A stretch of DNA of 15,835 bases from Saprospiraceae bacterium (GTDB taxonomy: Bacteria; Bacteroidota; Bacteroidia; Chitinophagales; Saprospiraceae), in assembly GCA_020436955.1 (NCBI GenBank), contig JAGQWW010000021.1, positions 1 through 15,835 of the forward strand, read 5' to 3'. A program made the translations under genes and the position numbers. Below the pieces are notes generated by a model that saw only the letters and a list, made by a program, of their open reading frames with translations, did no database searches and was not told where the DNA came from. Positions within the stretch are counted from its first letter, which is position 1; each line of letters starts with the position of its first letter. Below, in pieces: positions 1-7,491 of the stretch.

Positions 1-444
1 AAAGTGAACTAAATTCCTTTAAAAAACAAAAAAACAAAAGTCAGAAAAAGACATTTCCACTATATTATTATTAGAGATACAGCCAATCAATTTTTAATTG
101 AACAAAGAACTCAAAACGATATTTGGAAAAACTTATATCAATTTCCACTTTAAAAAAAAAAAAAATTGGAGGAGACTTTTCCTTTAAAAATGATAAATGA
201 ATTGACTTCACTGACGTTGGAAAGTAGTGATGTGGTATTGAAAAAACGGTCCCTTCCTTTGAAACAAGAGCTTACGCACCAGACCATCATAGCCCAATTT
301 TGGGAATTTGACCTCAAAATTGTACCAAACGCGGAATTATTACCCTTTAAGTTCATAGAAACCAAAAAGCTGGGTAAATTTGCATTTCCAAAGGTTATCG
401 ACAATTATTTAAACGATAATACCTTAACTTTAAAATTAAACTGA
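1..444 (+). pseudogene. mutY: mutY 3' part, A/G-specific adenine glycosylase, apparently disrupted
   Basis: This is the C-terminal NUDIX-like domain of MutY, which helps the glycosylase recognise 8-oxoG opposite A. The gene enters from the left edge. Translating in the frame of base 1, bases 19-150 give residues matching the start of that domain (PLKNKKTKVRKRHFHYIII, then a segment ending in NLYQFPL). TAA at 151-153 then interrupts it. The same frame continues after the stop through four lysines and into the rest of the domain, including LTHQTIIAQFWEF and KFAFPKVIDNYL, ending with TGA at 442-444. Near bases 10-20 there is a second problem. Frame 1 has TAA at 10-12, while frame 3 reads SELNS just before PLKNKK, which suggests a one-base frameshift. 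The stop sits directly before a run of 14 A (152-165). I infer a decaying gene or consensus errors. The family assignment is fairly sure. Confidence 0.7.
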
Positions 445-466
445 AACGGTTTTGGAGCCGTTATTT
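445..466 (+). terminator. weak hairpin after mutY
   Basis: AACGGT (445-450) and GCCGTT (457-462) can form a 6-bp stem with one G-T wobble around a 6-base loop, directly after the mutY stop codon. The following ATTTAAAA is a poor U tract, so termination would be weak. No clear promoter for ssb is visible between here and 512. Confidence 0.3.
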
Positions 467-512
467 AAAAAAGCTTTTTGAAAACTAATTACATCATTAA
501 AAAAACAACATT

Positions 513-968
513 ATGGTAAACAAGGTAATTTTAATCGGAAATCTGGGAAAAGACCCTGAAATACGTGTATTGGAAAATGGCGCGAAAGTTGCCAGATTCT
601 CAGTTGCCACGAATGAAAATTACAAGGACAGAGACGGTAATTGGCAGACCCTAACTGAGTGGCACGACGTAGTAGCATGGAGGTCTCAAGCTGATAAAGC
701 CGAACAAACCCTTAAAAAGGGTTTCCCTGTCTACGTGGAAGGCAAATTGACAACCAGGACCTGGCAAGACCAGGACGGAAATAACCGCCGTACAACAGAA
801 GTAGTTGCAAACTATGTACGTTCGTTGGCAAAGAGTAATGAAGGCAGTTCTTATCCAAGCAATCCGATGCCGGATGCAAACGATGAACCGCCATTTGGTA
901 ATACATCAAGCCCTACGCCGCAGCACGCTCCGGTAGAAGAAGCTGCTGATGATGATTTGCCATTCTAA
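513..968 (+). CDS. ssb: Single-stranded DNA-binding protein SSB
   Basis: SSB coats single-stranded DNA during replication, recombination and repair, and recruits partner enzymes through its acidic C-terminal tip. The 151-residue protein has a standard OB-fold at about residues 1-105, beginning MVNKVILIGNLGKDPE and including ARFSVATN and WHDVVAWRSQADKAE. A low-complexity linker rich in proline, asparagine and serine follows at about 106-143. The tip is DDDLPF, the canonical SSB protein-interaction motif. ATG at 513 is the only sensible start and gives the usual N-terminus. There is no Shine-Dalgarno sequence upstream (AAAAAAACAACATT), as is common in Bacteroidota. The position between mutY and gldE is the conserved order for this phylum. 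A strong terminator follows. Confidence 0.97.
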   Translation: MVNKVILIGNLGKDPEIRVLENGAKVARFSVATNENYKDRDGNWQTLTEWHDVVAWRSQADKAEQTLKKGFPVYVEGKLTTRTWQDQDGNNRRTTEVVANYVRSLAKSNEGSSYPSNPMPDANDEPPFGNTSSPTPQHAPVEEAADDDLPF

Positions 969-977
969 TAAAAAAAG

Positions 978-1003
978 GGGCAACTTCGGTTGCCCGATTT
1001 TTT
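978..1003 (+). terminator. Rho-independent terminator of ssb
   Basis: GGGCAAC (978-984), a TTCG tetraloop (985-988) and GTTGCCC (989-995) form a perfect 7-bp stem. GA and then six T (998-1003) follow. The cUUCGg loop is an especially stable tetraloop. The element starts 9 bases after the ssb stop codon and ends 17 bases before the gldE start. Confidence 0.92.
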
Positions 1004-1020
1004 AACCAATAAATAAAGCA

Positions 1021-2436
1021 TTGGAAAGCGAGCCCGGCAGTTCGGACAGATTTACTTCATTAGCCTTTTTTCCATTCTTAATTATTCCCGGCGTTGAGAT
1101 CGGGATAGCACTGTCCCTTGTTATATTGTTTCTGGTATTTTCTGCCCTAGTATCAGGGTCTGAAGTTGCCTATTTTTCTCTTTCTACCAGCGACTTTGAT
1201 CGTCTTAGACAGGAAAAATCCAAGTCTTCAGAGCGTATCCTGTATTTGCAGGAACGTCCAAGGACCTTGTTGGCGACTATCCTAATTGCCAATAACTTCA
1301 TCAATATTGCTATTGTAATCTTGTCGGAATTTATTGTCCGCCAATCATTACCCGACGACTTATTGGAAACCTGGTCATCCACTCTTTTAACAAAAGTGGG
1401 AATCGAAAACGCATCGTATATACCTACCGTTTCGTGGACCATCAATTTCTTATTGACAGTAGTGGCCGCAACCTTTTTATTGGTGCTTTTTGGAGAGGTG
1501 ATTCCAAAGGTTTATGCCAGATTGAATAATATTCCGTTGGCCAGGTTTATGTCAGGTCCACTATATGTGCTCAACATCCTGTTTAAACCACTTAGCAAAA
1601 GCCTTGTAAGTGGTACAAGATTTATTGAACAAAGACTGGCGAGCAAAAGCAATGGAATGCCCGTTGCCAGCAAGGAGGATATAGACGAGGCTATTGAGTT
1701 GACAGTTAGCCAGGAAAAAAATGCAGAGCAGGAAGTTGACCTGCTAAAGAGTATTGTAAAATTTGGAGACCTGCAGGTCAAACAGATTATGCGCTCCAGA
1801 GTCGACGTAGTGGGTATTGAAAACCAAATGACTTTTAATGAAGTTATTAAAATCATCAAAGAGTCAGGTTATTCAAGGCTTCCGGTTTTTGAGGAAGATT
1901 TTGACAACGTAAAGGGAATCCTTTATGTTAAGGACCTCATCGGAAACCTGGACCAAAATGATTTCGAATGGCAAACCCTTGTTAGACATACCACCTTGTT
2001 TGTACCTGAATCCAAAAAAATCAATGACCTGTTGAAAGAGTTTCAATCATCCCGTATGCACCTGGCTATCGTAGTTGATGAATATGGCGGGTCTGCAGGT
2101 ATTGTGACTTTGGAAGATATTATGGAAGAGGTAATCGGAGATATCCGTGATGAATTTGACGACGAACCCGAAATTCAATACCGCAAAATTGATGATTTCA
2201 ATTACCTGTTTGAAGGCAAATCACTTTTGAATGATGTCTGTCGGATTGTAGGAATTCCAACAGACTCCTTTGACGAAATGAAAGGGGAAGCAGATTCTAT
2301 AGCCGGATTGGTACTGGAGTTACTGGGTCATCTACCTAAGCCTGAAAGAGAAATCAGCTTTTTGGATTATAAATTAAAGGTGATAGCGGTCAATGAGCGA
2401 CGGATAGAACAGGTCATGCTTACCCTGCCTCAATAA
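1021..2436 (+). CDS. gldE: GldE, CNNM/CBS/CorC-type membrane protein linked to gliding motility
   Basis: The 471-residue protein has the hemolysin C/CorC architecture. A CNNM (DUF21) membrane domain spans about residues 22-200, with membrane segments near 24-45, 86-106, 137-160 and 178-195. Two CBS domains follow at about 255-310 (SGYSRLPVF, GILYVKDLI) and 320-375 (HLAIVVDEYGGSAGIVTLEDIMEEVIGDI is the hallmark stretch at 347-375). A CorC_HlyC domain lies at about 390-468. Relatives are linked to Mg/Co or other cation transport. In Flavobacterium johnsoniae, GldE acts with the lipoprotein GldD in gliding. The ssb-gldE order supports the GldE name over a generic CorC. The frame opens only at 1006 after a stop at 1003, so the TTG at 1021 is the best start. 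No promoter fits between the ssb terminator and this start, so expression probably comes from readthrough or from inside ssb. gldD is not next to it. Confidence 0.88.
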   Translation: MESEPGSSDRFTSLAFFPFLIIPGVEIGIALSLVILFLVFSALVSGSEVAYFSLSTSDFDRLRQEKSKSSERILYLQERPRTLLATILIANNFINIAIVILSEFIVRQSLPDDLLETWSSTLLTKVGIENASYIPTVSWTINFLLTVVAATFLLVLFGEVIPKVYARLNNIPLARFMSGPLYVLNILFKPLSKSLVSGTRFIEQRLASKSNGMPVASKEDIDEAIELTVSQEKNAEQEVDLLKSIVKFGDLQVKQIMRSRVDVVGIENQMTFNEVIKIIKESGYSRLPVFEEDFDNVKGILYVKDLIGNLDQNDFEWQTLVRHTTLFVPESKKINDLLKEFQSSRMHLAIVVDEYGGSAGIVTLEDIMEEVIGDIRDEFDDEPEIQYRKIDDFNYLFEGKSLLNDVCRIVGIPTDSFDEMKGEADSIAGLVLELLGHLPKPEREISFLDYKLKVIAVNERRIEQVMLTLPQ

Positions 2437-3669
2437 TTACGATTTAATTACTTTGCTTGTAACTTTTCCGTCTTTGAAGTGTGTTTGAAGCACTGCTTCA
2501 TCCGATAGATTTTTTCCGGAGGTTATGATATTACCTTCCTTGTCTGTAGTTAGCGTAAATCCTCGCTCAAGTATTCTATCCGGAGATAGGAGTTTGATTT
2601 GCTTTTCAATAAAATCCAACTGTAGACCAGCCTGGGTACTACTGCGCTTTCCTTCTGTCTGAACAGATTTAAAATGGTTTTGAAGGTTCAAATGCTCCAT
2701 TTGTAGACGATACTTTGCAGCACCACTGATTTGCTGTTTTTTGCCTTCCAGGACCAATAATTCCTGTTTTACCAGGGCTTGAGCTATTCTGTGTATATCT
2801 TGGCCCAGGTTAATCATTTCGTTTTCAAACAGCAGGTTTCTTTGTATTAGAAATTCAGCTACGGCGGTAGGCGTTTTCAATGCATGGTTTGCTACCATAT
2901 CTGCCACAGATTCATCAATTTCATGACCGATTCCGGTTAATACCGGTAAAGCTGAATTGGCTATGGCCCTTCCCACTTCATACTCATCAAAACCTATTAA
3001 ATCCAGTTTAGAACCTCCACCCCTTATGATGACCACTGCGTCAAACCAATCATAATCTTTCTGCAAGCTTTCCAGTGTCCCGGTAATTTCCTCCACCACT
3101 TTTATACCTTGAACAGCAACCGGGAATAGTCTGGTTGAAAAAGCGTATCCAAAATTATTATTGTGCAATTGTTGCACAAAATCTGCATATCCTGCAGCCG
3201 TTTCACTTGATAAAACAGCTATTCTTTGTAAGACAGGAGGAAGGGTTACCGCTTTGTTTTTTTCCAATAAGCCTTCTGCCTTCAATTTGCGTAGTGTCTC
3301 TTGTCTTTTGATTGCCAGTTTTCCAATGGTAAAGGCAGGATCAATATCTTCTATGACCACTTTCAGACCATATCTTTCATGGAAATCTACATTTACCAGT
3401 AGCAAAACTTCCACGCCATCCTGAAGCAGTTCCTCCAGGGTCATACCCAATTTTACTCTAAGCTTTCTATACGTATTGGCCCACAGGACACCATCTACTT
3501 TTGCCTGAATTTGCTGGTCCTCCCCTTTTTCAACCAGGTTAAAATACCAATGTCCTCTCGATTGATTTACTTGATTGATCTCTGCACGAACCCAAAGCGG
3601 TTCAGCGAAATTAAGCGCCAGAACCCTTCGGATAAAATCGTTTAACTCTGATAAAGAAATGGAATGCAA
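2437..3669 (-). CDS. xseA: Exodeoxyribonuclease VII large subunit
   Basis: XseA is the catalytic subunit of exonuclease VII, which degrades single-stranded DNA from both ends. The 410-residue protein starts with an OB-fold DNA-binding domain (about residues 3-112; LWVRAEINQVNQSRGHWYF). The catalytic domain follows (about 135-345), with AVLSSETAAGYADF at 151-164, IRGGGSKLDL at 215-224, GIGHEIDESVAD at 246-257 and KTPTAVAEF at 265-273. A helical, probably coiled-coil stretch fills about 275-360. The start is TTG at 3667-3669. An in-frame TGA lies three codons upstream and no ATG is available. The gene begins 13 nt after the ABC exporter's stop, so the two are probably co-transcribed. The small-subunit gene xseB, often next in line, is absent. 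The stop codon abuts that of gldE. Confidence 0.95.
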   Translation of the reverse strand: MHSISLSELNDFIRRVLALNFAEPLWVRAEINQVNQSRGHWYFNLVEKGEDQQIQAKVDGVLWANTYRKLRVKLGMTLEELLQDGVEVLLLVNVDFHERYGLKVVIEDIDPAFTIGKLAIKRQETLRKLKAEGLLEKNKAVTLPPVLQRIAVLSSETAAGYADFVQQLHNNNFGYAFSTRLFPVAVQGIKVVEEITGTLESLQKDYDWFDAVVIIRGGGSKLDLIGFDEYEVGRAIANSALPVLTGIGHEIDESVADMVANHALKTPTAVAEFLIQRNLLFENEMINLGQDIHRIAQALVKQELLVLEGKKQQISGAAKYRLQMEHLNLQNHFKSVQTEGKRSSTQAGLQLDFIEKQIKLLSPDRILERGFTLTTDKEGNIITSGKNLSDEAVLQTHFKDGKVTSKVIKS

Positions 3670-3682
3670 ATTGAATCAGGTT

Positions 3683-5503
3683 TTAATGTTGTGGCATTGG
3701 GTTGGTTTCAAATTGCAATTTAGCCAGGCTGTTGTAAAGTCCCTCTTCTTTAGCCGACAATTCTTCATGTGTACCTTGCTCAACCACCACTCCATTTTCG
3801 ATAACGAAAATTTGATCCACTTCACGAATTGTAGCCAATCTGTGAGCAATGATAATACTGGTGCGGCCCTCCATTAAGGTATTGAGTGCTTCTTGAACAA
3901 CTTTTTCAGATTCGGCATCCAGAGAGGAAGTAGCCTCATCCAACAACAAAATTGATGGGTTTTTCAAAATCGCTCTTGCTATCGCTACTCTTTGTCTTTG
4001 TCCACCTGACAATTTCACACCACGCTCGCCTACCACTGTTTCCAATCCATCGGGAAAACTCTTGATGAATTCCCAACAATTGGATTGTTTTGCTGCTTCA
4101 ATAATTTCCTCCTCCGTCGCTCCCGGCTTACCATAGGCTATGTTCTCACGAATAGTACCTCCAAATAACATCACCTCCTGTGGCACAATGGCAATATTTT
4201 GACGATAAGCAGTCGTATTTAAATCGTCAACATTAAATCCATCGACAGAGATAGAACCTCCCTGAATCTGGTAAAACTTCAACAAAAGCTGGACAATGGT
4301 TGATTTACCGGCACCACTAGGCCCTACCAATGCAACCTTTTGACCGGACTGGACAGACATGGAAAAGTCTTTTAAAATTTGAATATCAGGTCGCGTCGGA
4401 TATGAAAAGTTAACATTCTTATACTCGATATTTCCTTGTAAATGCACCTTTTGTGGTGCTACGACATCCACATTGACTTCGCTTTCATCATCCAAAATTT
4501 CTCTAACCCGTTCGGTTGCTCCAATGGCGCCCAATAATTCTGTATAGAAGTTACCCAAACCTGCTATAGCACCGCCAATGATGGCTGTATAGGAAACGAA
4601 GGCAATCAATCCTCCGGCTGTGATTGTTCCATCCTGGACCATCAAGGCTCCTTGCCACACAATAAAAAACAATGCACCAAATAAAATCGTGATGATAAAT
4701 ACAGAAAAGAAGGCTCTTCCTCTGGCATATTTTAAGGAGACATTTACTACCTCATCATTGGTTTTACCATATCGAAGGACCTCAAACAATTCATTCGTAA
4801 ATGCTTTAACCACCTGAATAGTACTCATCGTTTCCGAGAGGATGATATTGGTATCAGCTAGCACCTTTTGTCGCTCTTTGGAAAGTTTGCGAATATATCT
4901 TCCAAAAATCATGGCGCCCACTACAATTACCGGAAAAGTAGCCAACATGATAAGAGCCAACTTAGGAGTAGTTACTGACAATAAAATGATTCCAATAATC
5001 AGAATAATAATTTGCCTTATAAATTCAGCAAGTGTGATACTGAAGGTATTATATAGTTTTTCAACGTCGGCAGTTACCCGACTCACCAACTCTCCTACCC
5101 TGCTCTTTTCAAAAAACACGATGGGTAACGAGACCATCTTTTGGTATAAGGCTCTTCTGACTGCAGCAATTCCTTTTTCGCTAACTACGGCAAACAGGGT
5201 TACCCGCCAATAAGAAACAAAACCCTGGACTACCAAAATAACCAGTAGGCCGATTCCAATGTCTCCTAATGAATATTTAAGGTCTGAAGTTCCCTGTGCA
5301 ACATCTATCATCTGACCCGATAGCAGAGGAAAAACCATAAAAACCATACTGCTAATGAAAAGCAAAAAGAGACCACCATATAGATGGAAACGATATGGTC
5401 TGATATATGAAAAGATCTTAAGAGCTTTGGAAAGTCTTTCCCTGTTCATCTTGGGTAATGGGGGTGCATCTACTTCTGATTCAGTGTATCTTCGTCTTGC
5501 CAT
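3683..5503 (-). CDS. ABC exporter half-transporter, MsbA/BmrA-like fused permease-ATPase
   Basis: This is a full-length half-transporter of 606 residues that would work as a homodimer or heterodimer in the inner membrane, exporting lipids or hydrophobic compounds. The six-helix exporter domain covers about residues 30-330, with the first membrane segment at about 39-60. The ATPase domain covers about 355-590. Visible motifs are Walker A GPSGAGKS (394-401), signature LSGGQ (498-502), Walker B ending in LLLDE with D522 and catalytic E523, the D-loop SSLD, and the switch histidine in IIAHRL (H554). All ATPase residues are intact. ATG at 5501-5503 gives a basic cytoplasmic N-terminus (MARRRY). 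The substrate cannot be told from the sequence: MsbA-like lipid flipping and multidrug export are both possible. It is the first gene of a two-gene unit with xseA. Confidence 0.93.
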   Translation of the reverse strand: MARRRYTESEVDAPPLPKMNRERLSKALKIFSYIRPYRFHLYGGLFLLFISSMVFMVFPLLSGQMIDVAQGTSDLKYSLGDIGIGLLVILVVQGFVSYWRVTLFAVVSEKGIAAVRRALYQKMVSLPIVFFEKSRVGELVSRVTADVEKLYNTFSITLAEFIRQIIILIIGIILLSVTTPKLALIMLATFPVIVVGAMIFGRYIRKLSKERQKVLADTNIILSETMSTIQVVKAFTNELFEVLRYGKTNDEVVNVSLKYARGRAFFSVFIITILFGALFFIVWQGALMVQDGTITAGGLIAFVSYTAIIGGAIAGLGNFYTELLGAIGATERVREILDDESEVNVDVVAPQKVHLQGNIEYKNVNFSYPTRPDIQILKDFSMSVQSGQKVALVGPSGAGKSTIVQLLLKFYQIQGGSISVDGFNVDDLNTTAYRQNIAIVPQEVMLFGGTIRENIAYGKPGATEEEIIEAAKQSNCWEFIKSFPDGLETVVGERGVKLSGGQRQRVAIARAILKNPSILLLDEATSSLDAESEKVVQEALNTLMEGRTSIIIAHRLATIREVDQIFVIENGVVVEQGTHEELSAKEEGLYNSLAKLQFETNPMPQH

Positions 5504-5598
5504 GATTTACTTTGACTTATGTGTTATGTGCGGGCTTTAAGTAATGCAAAGAAGAACTTTTTCAGGTCCTAAAAGTTTTAAATTTCTTACGTTCATCC

Positions 5599-5606
5599 CA
5601 AAGTTA
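5599..5606 (-). promoter_or_regulatory. Candidate -7 box for the ABC exporter-xseA unit
   Basis: On the minus strand these bases read TAACTTTG, a full match to the Bacteroidota -7 consensus TAnnTTTG, about 95 bases upstream of the ABC exporter start. No good -33 TTTG lies at the expected distance (only a GTTT on the minus strand near 5633-5636), so the call is tentative. Confidence 0.35.
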
Positions 5607-5694
5607 TCTACAAAACACTCGTTATTTGGATTAAACTGACTTTTTTCTTAAATCTGGTCTGAAAATAATGTCGTTTGGAATCCAAGAAAAGGAG

Positions 5695-5730
5695 TTGGAA
5701 AACATACGGATACACCTTACCTTATATTTG
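5695..5730 (+). promoter_or_regulatory. Candidate promoter of the GWxTD gene
   Basis: TATATTTG at 5723-5730 matches the Bacteroidota -7 consensus TAnnTTTG exactly. A TTGG at 5695-5698 could serve as the -33 element, but the 24-base gap is longer than usual. Transcription would start near 5737 and leave a leader of about 85 bases. Confidence 0.42.
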
Positions 5731-5748
5731 TAAAAAGAAACCTGACTT

Positions 5749-5794
5749 ATTGCCAGATTTTATCTTAAATGTCAGCGATATAGCTGGTAATTTT
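5749..5794 (+). other. Inverted repeat in the presumed leader of the GWxTD gene
   Basis: ATTGCCAG (5749-5756) and CTGGTAAT (5784-5791) can form an 8-bp stem with one G-U wobble, followed by TTT. It lies inside the inferred 5' leader, 30 bases before the start codon. It may be a leader hairpin or chance; there is no long U tract to support an attenuator. Confidence 0.3.
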
Positions 5795-5820
5795 AGGAGT
5801 ATAATTGAAAAAATATCGCC

Positions 5821-7263
5821 ATGAAAAAGCTTTTTTTATTTCCCATATTATTTGTGTTTCAGTTGACCTCCTTGCAAGCGCTGGATGCAGGCGTTTCATT
5901 TTGCTCTTTTAAATCTCCGGATCAAAACTACCTGGAGATTTATTTTCACTTTTTTGGAAAAACCATAGGATTTGACACGCTTTCTACCGGTGAGTTACAG
6001 GCCGGGGTAGAGGTATTCATAATGTTTAGCCAGGGAGAGAAAATCGTAAAAGTGGATAAATACAACCTGTACTCTCCTCGTTTCGTTACCAGAAAGGACT
6101 TTCTTGATTTGAAAAGATATGCTTTGGAAAACGGTGATTATGATCTTTTTATTAAGGTAACCGATTTAAAAGACATCAATAACCGGACACAATTCAATAC
6201 AAAAGTCAAAATGAGCTATGAAAAAGATGAATTAGCGCTTTCTGACATCCAGATGCTGGCGTCACTAAAAAAAGCAGAAGACGCTAATAATACCTTTGTC
6301 AAAAATGGCTTTGAAATGGAGCCATTGGCATACAGCTTTTTAAACAAAAGTATGAGTGCTCTTTCCATTTACCATGAAGTTTACAATTCCGAGAAATATT
6401 TAAAGGACCTTTTTACCATTGAATACAATATTTTTAAAATTGAAAACGAACAACAAAAAGGATATTTAACCAAAACCAGAAAATTGAAGCCGGGACAGAT
6501 CATTCCGGTTGTACAATCTTTTAATATTAGTGACTTACCGTCCGGGAATTATGCACTTACTATTGAATTGCGCACCTCAGGCGACACCGTATTATTACAA
6601 AAAGCTATCACTTTCCAACGATCCAATCCAAATGAAGATGACCCGCAGATTGAAACCGTGGCAAATGCAGAGAACTTCATTGAGAAGCTTAGTAAAGAAG
6701 ATTTGGAATATAGCTTAAGGGCAATTGCACCACTCTCTGAAAATGAAGCAGAATACATCAACGGGATGATCGCTTCAGGTGTAAGAGGAGCGCAGGTAAT
6801 GTATTTAACTGCCTATTGGGAAAAGCTAAGCCCTACCAACCCCAAAGTAGCATATGATAAATACATGGAAGTAGCCCGCGCAGTTGACAAACAGTACCAA
6901 TCCGGCTTTGGACATGGATTTGAAACAGACCGTGGCTATATATTCTTAAAATATGGCCGTCCGGACGATATCGTAAGGGTAGATGATGAGCCTTCTGCTC
7001 CACCTTATGAAATCTGGTCCTACAATTATTTCCCAAAAACCAGCCAGGGAAATGTGCGGTTCCTATTTTACAACCCATCCCTTTCCCCGGGAAATTTTGT
7101 GCTGCTACATAGCAATGCCAGGGGTGAGCTCAACAATCCACAGTGGCAATTGGACCTCTACCGAGATGCCCCCAATGATTTGGACGGCGGAAATTATATA
7201 GATGGAACTGAAGTGATGGACAATTTCGGAAGAAGAGCTGCCAGGTATTTCAATGATTATTAG
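5821..7263 (+). CDS. Exported GWxTD domain-containing protein
   Basis: A 480-residue protein whose C-terminal third matches the GWxTD domain, a conserved module of unknown biochemical role found in Bacteroidota and some related phyla. A typical signal peptide covers residues 1-20 (MKKLFLFPIL then FVFQLTSLQA). The middle part (about 25-280) looks like beta-rich, periplasmic or surface sequence with no motif I recognise. The signature region is at 366-376: GFETDRGYIFL, so the tryptophan of GWxTD is phenylalanine here (GFETD, 366-370). It is followed by the family-typical KYGRPDDI and YEIWSY segments. I see no lipobox and no T9SS sorting domain, so it probably stays in the periplasm or envelope. 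It stands alone, with a divergent ABC exporter upstream and convergent pepD downstream. The family call is good; the function is unknown. Confidence 0.85.
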   Translation: MKKLFLFPILFVFQLTSLQALDAGVSFCSFKSPDQNYLEIYFHFFGKTIGFDTLSTGELQAGVEVFIMFSQGEKIVKVDKYNLYSPRFVTRKDFLDLKRYALENGDYDLFIKVTDLKDINNRTQFNTKVKMSYEKDELALSDIQMLASLKKAEDANNTFVKNGFEMEPLAYSFLNKSMSALSIYHEVYNSEKYLKDLFTIEYNIFKIENEQQKGYLTKTRKLKPGQIIPVVQSFNISDLPSGNYALTIELRTSGDTVLLQKAITFQRSNPNEDDPQIETVANAENFIEKLSKEDLEYSLRAIAPLSENEAEYINGMIASGVRGAQVMYLTAYWEKLSPTNPKVAYDKYMEVARAVDKQYQSGFGHGFETDRGYIFLKYGRPDDIVRVDDEPSAPPYEIWSYNYFPKTSQGNVRFLFYNPSLSPGNFVLLHSNARGELNNPQWQLDLYRDAPNDLDGGNYIDGTEVMDNFGRRAARYFNDY

Positions 7264-7267
7264 AATG

Positions 7268-7302
7268 GGCTTTTGGCTTTTGGCTTTTGGCTTTTGGCTT
7301 TT
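7268..7302. repeat. Tandem heptamer array, GGCTTTT x5
   Basis: Five perfect head-to-tail copies of GGCTTTT fill 7268-7302, starting five bases after the GWxTD gene's stop codon. An inverted copy of the same unit, GCCAAAAGCC, occurs at 7464-7473 near the end of pepD. The copy number could vary by slippage, but the array lies outside any reading frame. Confidence 0.92.
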
Positions 7303-7376
7303 AAGGCAATTCAAATTCACGGTTTAGGTTCATATTTGAGCCTGACAATCCAAAAATTTACAATCTAAAATTCAAT

Positions 7377-7408
7377 CGGTAGGTCAAGGACGTGCCCCTG
7401 ACCTACCG
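7377..7408. repeat. 10-bp perfect hairpin between convergent genes
   Basis: CGGTAGGTCA (7377-7386) and TGACCTACCG (7399-7408) are perfect reverse complements around a 12-base loop, within which GG and CC can also pair. There is no T tract on either side, so it is not a classic terminator. It could still act as a transcript-end stabiliser for the two convergent genes, or be a REP-like dispersed element. Confidence 0.8.
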
Positions 7409-7463
7409 AGAACATTAAACCCATGGAATAGAATATATGGGTCTTTCTAAAAAGATTAGATTA

Positions 7464-7491
7464 GCCAAAAGCCAACAGCTAACAGCCAATA
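7464..7491. repeat. Degenerate AGCCAA-type repeats
   Basis: GCCAAAAGCC (7464-7473) is the reverse complement of two units of the GGCTTTT array at 7268-7302. It continues into imperfect copies of the same theme (AACAGCTAACAGCCAATAG). Together with the array it bounds the region between the convergent genes with inverted low-complexity sequence. The rest of 7264-7499 holds nothing else I can name. Confidence 0.6.

Noticed and set aside
148..165. CTT TAA A resembles the prfB programmed +1 frameshift site, and the A14 run could allow slippage.
   Set aside because: A +1 shift alone leads to another stop at 185-187, and the downstream MutY frame equals the upstream frame, so a second compensating slip would be needed. 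There is no Shine-Dalgarno-like stimulator before it.
152..165. Phase variation of mutY through length change in the A14 tract.
   Set aside because: The stop TAA is made of T151 and the first two A bases, so gain or loss of A never removes it. Slippage cannot restore the frame.
168..192. GGAGGAG as a Shine-Dalgarno sequence for a new small gene starting at ATG 190.
   Set aside because: The spacing of 15 bases is too long, the bases encode conserved MutY-frame residues, and this phylum rarely uses such sites.
1..444. TAA read as an amino acid (alternative genetic code).
   Set aside because: Other genes here, such as ssb, gldE and the kelch gene, end normally at TAA, and no other gene reads through one.
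7268..7302. CRISPR array.
   Set aside because: Units are 7 bases with no spacers, so this is a simple tandem repeat.
7377..7408. Classic rho-independent terminator for pepD or the GWxTD gene.
   Set aside because: The stem is good but neither side carries a T tract.
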